Source: CAZJUO01 sp964549245 (GTDB lineage: Bacteria > Patescibacteriota > Patescibacteriia > UBA10025 > JAHIVO01). From it: 54,513 bases of DNA. This document shows, in pieces, positions 52,401-54,513 of this stretch (positions are counted from its first letter, which is position 1; the number at the start of each line of letters is the position of its first letter). The position numbers and the translations under genes were made by a program. The stretch covers positions 1 through 54,513 of the forward strand of contig CAZJUO010000001.1 in NCBI GenBank assembly GCA_964549245.1. Reading direction: 5' to 3'. Below the pieces are notes generated by a model. The model was not told the DNA's origin and did no database searches. It worked only from the letters and a program-made list of their open reading frames with translations.

Positions 52401-54513
52401 CAGCGTTATCTAGTGGTGTCCCTGTCTTAGACTGAACTTTTACCGCATTCTGGTAAAATAATATTAAAGCATCATTAGATCCATTGCTTTGATAAATTAA
52501 CGTTCCTTCGTACGTACCATGATCGTCTAAATAAAAGGTGAGCATATCGCCATAAGAAGCTGGCACACTGCTGATAGAAAAATCACCGCTGGCACCGGTC
52601 GTATCAGTACCCGCATACACACCATTAACATTTACCTTGACTACCACGCCGGAACCCACATTTGAGCTCTCATTTTCCTGATACACAATACCGCTTAAAT
52701 CAATGCTGGTAAATAGCCAGTTGGTATTGTTGCTGCAATTGGTATTGGTACCATCGGATGCGTCAATCTGGTCCCCGCTAGAGGCGTCTGACCGGGCCAC
52801 GTCCACATAGGACACGGCCGTTTGCGTGCCAGAAACGTCGAGATTCCAGGTACCGGATGACAAACTGGAATTGCGGAAAATAATATCATTGCTCGAAGCG
52901 GCTGACCAATTAATATTAGTAAAGGTATAGGTGGAGCCGGAATTATACTCTACCTTTACGTTATTGGTGGTGATAGTGTAATTATTCTCTACCGTGGCCG
53001 AAGCAGCAAAATCAACTCCAGGAGTAAATGACGTATCGCATCCAGAATAGCTGCCGGAAGCATTGGTAATGGTCAAATCATAAAATGCTGACGAGCTGGT
53101 CATATTTCCCTGCATATTTTGCGTACTGGTGCCAGCCATCGTCACCGTGGCGTCAGTAGCATCAAACGTTCCGTTATTGATAAAATCTCCTTTTAATACC
53201 ACATCGTGGCTTCGTGTATTAAAAGTAACGCCTGTTTCAACCTTGAAGTAGCCTAGAAAGGTAGGGGCGTACCAGGTGGGACTAACGCTATTTTTAAACT
53301 CCGAATTCATTTCAAATTCGATGTTATAAAATTCCGGCGAATCATCGCTCCACTGCACAAATTCTAGCGTTGTTGCCGACCCAGCGAGCCGCTCAATATG
53401 CAAGGTGCCGCCAGATACCGTGTCAGTATGGAAAGTACTGTCGTTGTATATAATAATCGCCCGGCCCGTCAGGTCACCGCCCGTCATATTGAAATAACAA
53501 TTTTGCGAGGTCGTGTCGTATCGATTCAATTCTACTATGCCGTCTGTCCTTGTGCCGGCCCGGGCATTTGCCCCGGCCAAATTCGTCGTACCCTGATCAA
53601 AGCGCAAGTGGGTGCCTGCATCGAGCGAACCGTCATTCAAATTAACTTCAATAGAATCGCTGCCGCGCACCATCATTTGGTCGTAAATATCAATATCTGC
53701 TCCGGTATTAACATTCAAAGTGCCATCATCGATATCCAGATCACCGCCAATATCCAAATCGCCGGTTACCGTTACTGTACCGCCATACATTTGAAAAAAG
53801 TCTTCAATATCTGTCGTACCGCCGCTGATAGTAACTGTAGCTCCGCTTCGGACTACCAAATCCTCGTCAGTACTATTGCCGATATCAAAAGTGCCGCCGC
53901 TGACACTCAAAGTGCCATACACATCTACAGCTGAAGCGGCACCATTTACATTCGTGCTCTGCTGGACATTAAGGGTGGCGCTGGCATCAATAGTAATCTC
54001 CGCGGCAATAGTATTGGTGGCCGTATCAAGATACATGGTGGCGCTATCATCAACGTGCACATCGCCTCCCGTACCCTGCGTAGTTACCGTGCCGCCCGGA
54101 TCATAGGTGTCGCCAGTCCAGACATGCAGCTCAAAGCCGGAATCAAAGGTGACATTACCGGAAGAAACATCAAATTTTATATCATTATCACCGGCGTCTC
54201 GATCCCCTGACTCCAAATTCGTATTGGTAATAGAAGTACCAGTATCATTGCGTACAATCACCGCGTTTTGGTATACATCGACGTTCGTCTGGTTGGTGCC
54301 ATCACTTTTAAATACCGTCGTACCCTCATACGTACCGTGGTCATCCAGATAAACCGTGATGACATCTCCGCTGCTAGCTGATACGCCAGTAACCGACCAA
54401 TCACCGCTAGCGCCGGTACTATCCGATCCAGCGCTGACTCCATTGACATCCACCTGTACGGTCACTCCCGAACCAACGTTGGAGCTTTCATTCTCTTGGT
54501 AAACGACTCCTGA
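40420..54513 (-). CDS. Giant tandem-module surface protein with WxL-like C-terminal domain (5' end outside window)
   Basis: The frame is open from the right edge to the stop at 40420: at least 4697 residues. The apparent GTG start at 54465 is only an internal Val, because the upstream codons continue a module (SGVVYQENESSNVGSG). Five module heads are visible near 54510, 52700, 50390, 48160 and 42460, each like LSGTxYxDExxxxxDC...NGSG...YxDDETEEGTT. Each is followed by long beta-solenoid-like arrays of short repeats (LTVTNGTI, SGTFTHNSGTVEFNGG, GNxTxDASTxxxASSA). The last ~165 residues (ISDTDVEFGSLNAAAARW to YIITPTF) match the WxL-like domain of the next gene. The composition is Gly/Ser/Thr/Asn/Asp-rich, with very few Lys or Arg. 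Likely a long surface fibre or adhesin. Confidence 0.87.
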   Translation of the reverse strand, partial: SGVVYQENESSNVGSGVTVQVDVNGVSAGSDSTGASGDWSVTGVSASSGDVITVYLDDHGTYEGTTVFKSDGTNQTNVDVYQNAVIVRNDTGTSITNTNLESGDRDAGDNDIKFDVSSGNVTFDSGFELHVWTGDTYDPGGTVTTQGTGGDVHVDDSATMYLDTATNTIAAEITIDASATLNVQQSTNVNGAASAVDVYGTLSVSGGTFDIGNSTDEDLVVRSGATVTISGGTTDIEDFFQMYGGTVTVTGDLDIGGDLDIDDGTLNVNTGADIDIYDQMMVRGSDSIEVNLNDGSLDAGTHLRFDQGTTNLAGANARAGTRTDGIVELNRYDTTSQNCYFNMTGGDLTGRAIIIYNDSTFHTDTVSGGTLHIERLAGSATTLEFVQWSDDSPEFYNIEFEMNSEFKNSVSPTWYAPTFLGYFKVETGVTFNTRSHDVVLKGDFINNGTFDATDATVTMAGTSTQNMQGNMTSSSAFYDLTITNASGSYSGCDTSFTPGVDFAASATVENNYTITTNNVKVEYNSGSTYTFTNINWSAASSNDIIFRNSSLSSGTWNLDVSGTQTAVSYVDVARSDASSGDQIDASDGTNTNCSNNTNWLFTSIDLSGIVYQENESSNVGSGVVVKVNVNGVYAGTDTTGASGDFSISSVPASYGDMLTFYLDDHGTYEGTLIYQSNGSNDALILFYQNAVKVQSKTGTPLDNADLELGDRDAGDNDIKFDVSSGDLTVDSDFELHIDGSTSFDADGSVTTQGTGGDLHVDDGGSCTFDTGTVTISAEATIDGAATLNVSTTTNINGTGVALDVTGSLNHSAGTLTVGNSTDEILRVNSGGSVTLSGGTTDIKDILDLDGGTTTVSNTLDVGDDIDIDGGTLNVDAGADIDVVDRLMQNLAGSTTNLNGGSLDTGGYWLMYGGVLNLDGGDHNVGINGYLYLYPNGATLEFNMTGGEVTTRELYVRDSGTFNQSTVTGGTINIGTAHTGRFLDIDQAAQFWNITIEENASSSGCLAAIDVLNDLTINNGATLTANTESYEVDNYWNNDGGFTAGSSAVTLTDSSGGVSGSTDTTFNDLTIDTCTGCAVSLGQDGGTDDPIVAGTLTLTNGEYLDIPSGRTITIASTGDIASTTGAISGDGRTIFKPASGFPTTIGLGSGTIVRYDTTDNSQTLAAREYKYLEIYGNNTSNSVTAAAGTYEVTDDLDLIQDGTGTTTFNLNANDPTLTVSGNVTIDASTTFSASSASSLKVVGDFSNSGTFTHNSGTIEFNGGDSTTQTLSGSTTFYDFTASTSANSAGRTLRFTAGTTQTVSGTWTITGYSGKVITLESSTTSAWNINPTAASVTYVDVSYSTNQGTSFCATYSNDGGNNTGWSITDGDSCGATFSGYLYQDEAITKIDCSGGNDTTVDLRINGAGAYTTECTESSGYWEISSLTIESGDVITVYIDDETEEATAVFVTDGNDRSNVHLYQDRVIVRAETGSITNTHLSTGDDSDNDVKYNISGGNATIDSGFTLFVWDGDTYAPGGTVTTQGGGGVHIRGSSTLDMNGSTLTINGDMDNDGTYTPNSNTTIFNSTSTGRTIDMGTSDFADLTFNGVGGEWTFDGADFAVNGSLTVTNGTIKTDTGTDVTVDDNVTGNGTIDFDDNSNTFIIQNGSNSFGGDTNWTFYNLILNHSSGGTITTSATGTGDITIAGVLTIDATFNMASEQYDSHELEAGSKDWYLTGSGTVLDDRDTSYSDGINPQTSTFKYISSNSLTVGSARYNNLILQPASGTPTYTLDSSPPVYIAGTLTMDFSNGSLDDDSSTISVNDTSAAIIGDGQTINNLIINSGGTGTTTLQTSDLTVSGTLSINTNDTLSINSGRTLTWTGSSFTLNGAISGDGRFTVDSSTTIPTSGTLSSVVRFDTQNGNTSVLPARTYGDNVEIYGNNSSNSVAAASGTYSIAGDLDLIQDGTGTTTFNLNTNDPTLTVTGSVSIDASTVLSASSANSLKVVGDFSNSGTFTHNSGTVEFNGGDSTTQTLSGSTTFYDFTATTASNSAGRTLRFTAGTTQTVSGTWTITGYSGKVITLESSTTSAWNINPTAASVTYVDVSYSTNQGTSFCATHSNDGGNNTGWSIGGGDTCPITLSGTIYTDEGSTPLNCSTSRTINARVNGSGSDTGECSNSPTTGYYSIEVYASSDDIITLYLDNETEEGTTIFISDGTSQSDADIYQDWVIVRADSGSITNADLNSGDDSDDDIKYNVSDSNVTIDSGFSLHIWTGDAFAPGGTVTTQQGGDIHIDNDATFNATDHDVTIGGSWRADTIDAYIPGSNTTKFTSTSTGETLYFGSTHNNMTFDGVGGEWEFENGCGIDGNLTVTNGTIIGDSNIQVDDDVTGNGTINMSGGSFNIVNGSNNFGGDTAWTFNDLGFLHDGGVSEYATTATGTGDITVAGTLTLYATYRIASETWQSHQLEAGSKDWYLTGSDTVLDDKDTQSGNGMVPQTSTFHYTSSSSLTVGATHYYNLTLQPSSGTPTYTLDNAPYMYVQNDLLFDFTNGSLDNGSSHIFMYGTSGSIVGDGQSIYSLTIWAVSGTTTLQTSGLTVEGTFYLGTDNILSVSSGLKFTYKGSSITLNGSINGDGIFDYRTDTALPATGTINADIRYNPRDADQTMTARTYGGDVRVECQDDLSSYVGTRTVTAASSTITMNNTLVVDNTNCTNIIFDTDTNDPTISVASDVTIGNDATFSASSANTLSIGGDFANSGTFTHSSGTVFFTATGSGHTINSGGDSFNNLTFDGSGGAWSPLTNTLTIAGNLTMKNGTFDTSSGTADVTVNGTIQCDTTCGTINMTSTNTVTQSVSANQSFGTNVAVATDWTFYNLTFDASANSPTITTNTTGTGEIKVNNNFSLSNSGTSLTVDNETNDRILDVGGNVTIGADTTLQASSTAGFTVGGNWSNSGTFTSGTGTVEFDATDGDNTLFGYMTTPSDFHNLTFDGVGGQWDADTSAMAINGNLTMTNGTLIGSDDVTVYDNVTGNGTITMSGGTFAVANGSNSFGGDTGWTFNNLTFDHEGSGHTTTSTTGTGDITVNGVLTLEEDLVGDTYYVHKLEFGSKHWILTNSGTVFVNHENQVESMTPQTSTITFSGIEATAIPHGHYHNLELIPSSGTPTYTFDSGAFVYITGDLTISTIVGASTERVMMIGDGGPSSSSTVEANGQTLYKFIVDSNGESLTVTVQNEDLAVSDELYVDTGDVLTINSSRTATWTGSSFTLNGTINGAGRLTIDSATTIPTSGTLDSIVRFDGTNGDTSTMPARTFGGLVEIYNNSGSSARTITPASGSHTVSGNLYLIADNTQNVTFNGEANNPTMNISGDLDFTGTGDGSESLASGTGTWTIGGNIDFTGGVFTDTDNGTIVMTGSSKTITADTEKIYNFEVSGGSIASTDELIIEGTFDVSSSGSFTQTADADLLVAGDFSLASDTTFTAASGTGQLIFNGDLAFSDQTAGLQNVGSVVIGASPDTTNLSSDFKAKDLRVGNSDEFYTNGYDLEVEDYIQIDGVFDATDDVETDETFIQLSGDFIINSTATFIQDQSTVTMSGSSGSNNLITDGSFSLYNLVIDDNGSSLTVEVEDPLDLDNNLTITDGTLDVVSGENNAIVVGGSWSNSDTFTARSGTVTFNATTTGKTIAPGSSSFNNIVFNGSGGGWSNTAAMDVNGTFGITNGTFTHGSNYDITVGGDFTIASGGLFTKASGTGDLVFDGSLSVTDNAVSKQDLGSVEVDGSSINVDMATDLDMTDLTITTGKLVTNGYDPTVSDFITIDDDIDCEDDVETDETLITVGGDFTINSTATFYQDQSTVRFNGSSGTVDLITDGSFSLYNLVVDDGGGSLVVDVQDPLDVDNNLTITDGTLDTVFGKGSSITVGGSWTNNDTFVHRDGTVYLDSTTAATITGDTTFYSLNVSGIGAAKTITFAGNSTQTIEGTWTVTGASGQVITLQSSDTNNWTVNPSAASVTYVDVSRSTNTGVDFCATYSTDSGNNINWSIDTGDTCGFTLSGTLYNDEGSTAIDCSGGNDTTVMLDINGSGKKTDECVAADGSWSIPYVIASSTDIVTVYIDDETEEGTTVLVSDGTTQSDIDVYNGWLITRADTGSLTNANLSTGDDGDDDIKYAVAGGNVTLDSGFSLHVWGGDTYAPGGTITTQGGGDIHIDSSATLNAAGNDITDNGYWLNEGTYTSGSNTTSFTSTSSGQTINPGSSSFNNLTFDGSGGAWSPLTNTMTIAGDLTMKNGTFDTSSGTADVTVNGTIQCDTTCGTINMTSTNTVTQSVSANQSFGTNVAVATDWTFYNLTFDASANSPTITTNTTGTGDIIVTNNFGLTNNGTALTVDNETNDRVLDVKNLSIGFGTTLQASSTADFLVSGNWSNSGNFTDGTGTVTLDGSAQQTLSGQMTGASDRFYNVTVTNAGGSDPDVLFSAAAETENNFTATTASTQLQFNAGSDYTFTNIAINGQGEGTRVFLRSSSTGTQWNLISSGSQTVSNTNVRDSYACSGDTVDASDGTSFDATNNDCWLINSLSFSISDTDVEFGSLNAAAARWADNADGSATDVAAHTMQVATNADSGYAITYYGTALVSGTNKIPDSGNTTITNDADGTQGTEEFGIGLSTDGDAVITAGYDHNATPANRDWKFVENSTETIVSESGSTATETISVYYLSNIATGTEAGNYSTSITYIITPTF
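41535..41860 (-). repeat. Intragenic direct repeat A, copy 1
   Basis: About 325 bases nearly identical, with scattered mostly synonymous differences, to 45925-46240 in the same reading frame. Encodes the block from TTNTTGTG through NVAVATDWTFYNLTFDASAN to SPLTNTMTIAGDLTMKNGTF. Indicates recent segmental duplication or gene conversion inside the giant gene. Confidence 0.85.
45925..46240 (-). repeat. Intragenic direct repeat A, copy 2
   Basis: Partner of 41535-41860, about 4.4 kb away, same strand and frame. Confidence 0.85.
48190..48585 (-). repeat. Intragenic direct repeat B, copy 1
   Basis: About 400 bases nearly identical to 50418-50815. Encodes the module end GTVEFNGGDSTTQTLSGST through SAWNINPTAASVTYVDVSYS to NNTGW just before the next module head. 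Confidence 0.85.
50418..50815 (-). repeat. Intragenic direct repeat B, copy 2
   Basis: Partner of 48190-48585, about 2.2 kb away, which equals one module length, so it marks a tandem duplication of a whole module. Confidence 0.85.

Noticed and set aside
54463..54465. GTG as the start codon of the giant protein
   Set aside because: The frame continues upstream to the window edge and the upstream residues match the conserved module head, so the true start lies outside.

Overview
The window looks like a scaffold from a Candidate Phyla Radiation (Patescibacteria, Parcubacteria-like) genome. This is an inference from content: small single-copy housekeeping genes (ftsA, ftsZ, nrdR, prfB, glmS, hisS, rpsU, ybeY, lepB) are packed between very large secreted proteins carrying Asn/Thr-rich stalks, thrombospondin-type-3 calcium repeats and a TrbC/VirB2-like pilin segment, a mix typical of that group. 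RF2 is present with its SPF tripeptide, so UGA is a normal stop. tRNA genes do not encode CCA. A run of 10 N at 29966-29975 marks a scaffold gap inside hisS. All genes lie on the minus strand except glnA.

Layout. 1-2.4 kb: truncated class I fructose-bisphosphate aldolase, a ComEC-like channel, and the C-terminal remnant of a REP-associated tyrosine transposase. 2.4-3.0 kb: an unknown 92-residue protein with its own promoter, terminator and an unusually long structured leader. 3.0-7.7 kb: glmS, prfB and the divergent, self-contained glnA. 7.7-14.6 kb: an HtrA protease pair, a cysteine-rich protein with a degenerate NodB-fold protein, a DUF4430-like protein, and the nrdR/ftsZ/ftsA division block. 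14.6-29.5 kb: dgkA, ybeY, three TSP3-repeat membrane proteins, a ~3570-residue pilin-fused adhesin, yqeY and rpsU, all closely spaced and probably co-transcribed from a promoter upstream of rpsU. 29.5-32.0 kb: HIT, hisS, lepB. 32.0-32.7 kb: two tRNA-Val genes among REP-like palindromes and a tRNA fragment.

32.7-54.5 kb is the most distinctive region. A six-gene operon with a consensus promoter (40372-40400) encodes a WxL-like secreted protein, two DUF916-like membrane-anchored proteins, a dockerin-bearing protein and two cohesin-bearing membrane proteins. Immediately upstream lies a giant tandem-module protein (over 4690 residues, start outside the window) whose last ~165 residues are homologous to the secreted WxL-like protein. 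I infer a cell-surface assembly system: cohesin-dockerin pairing plus DUF916/WxL-like pairing would dock repeat-rich surface fibres onto membrane anchors. The domain calls come from reading motifs and were not searched against databases.
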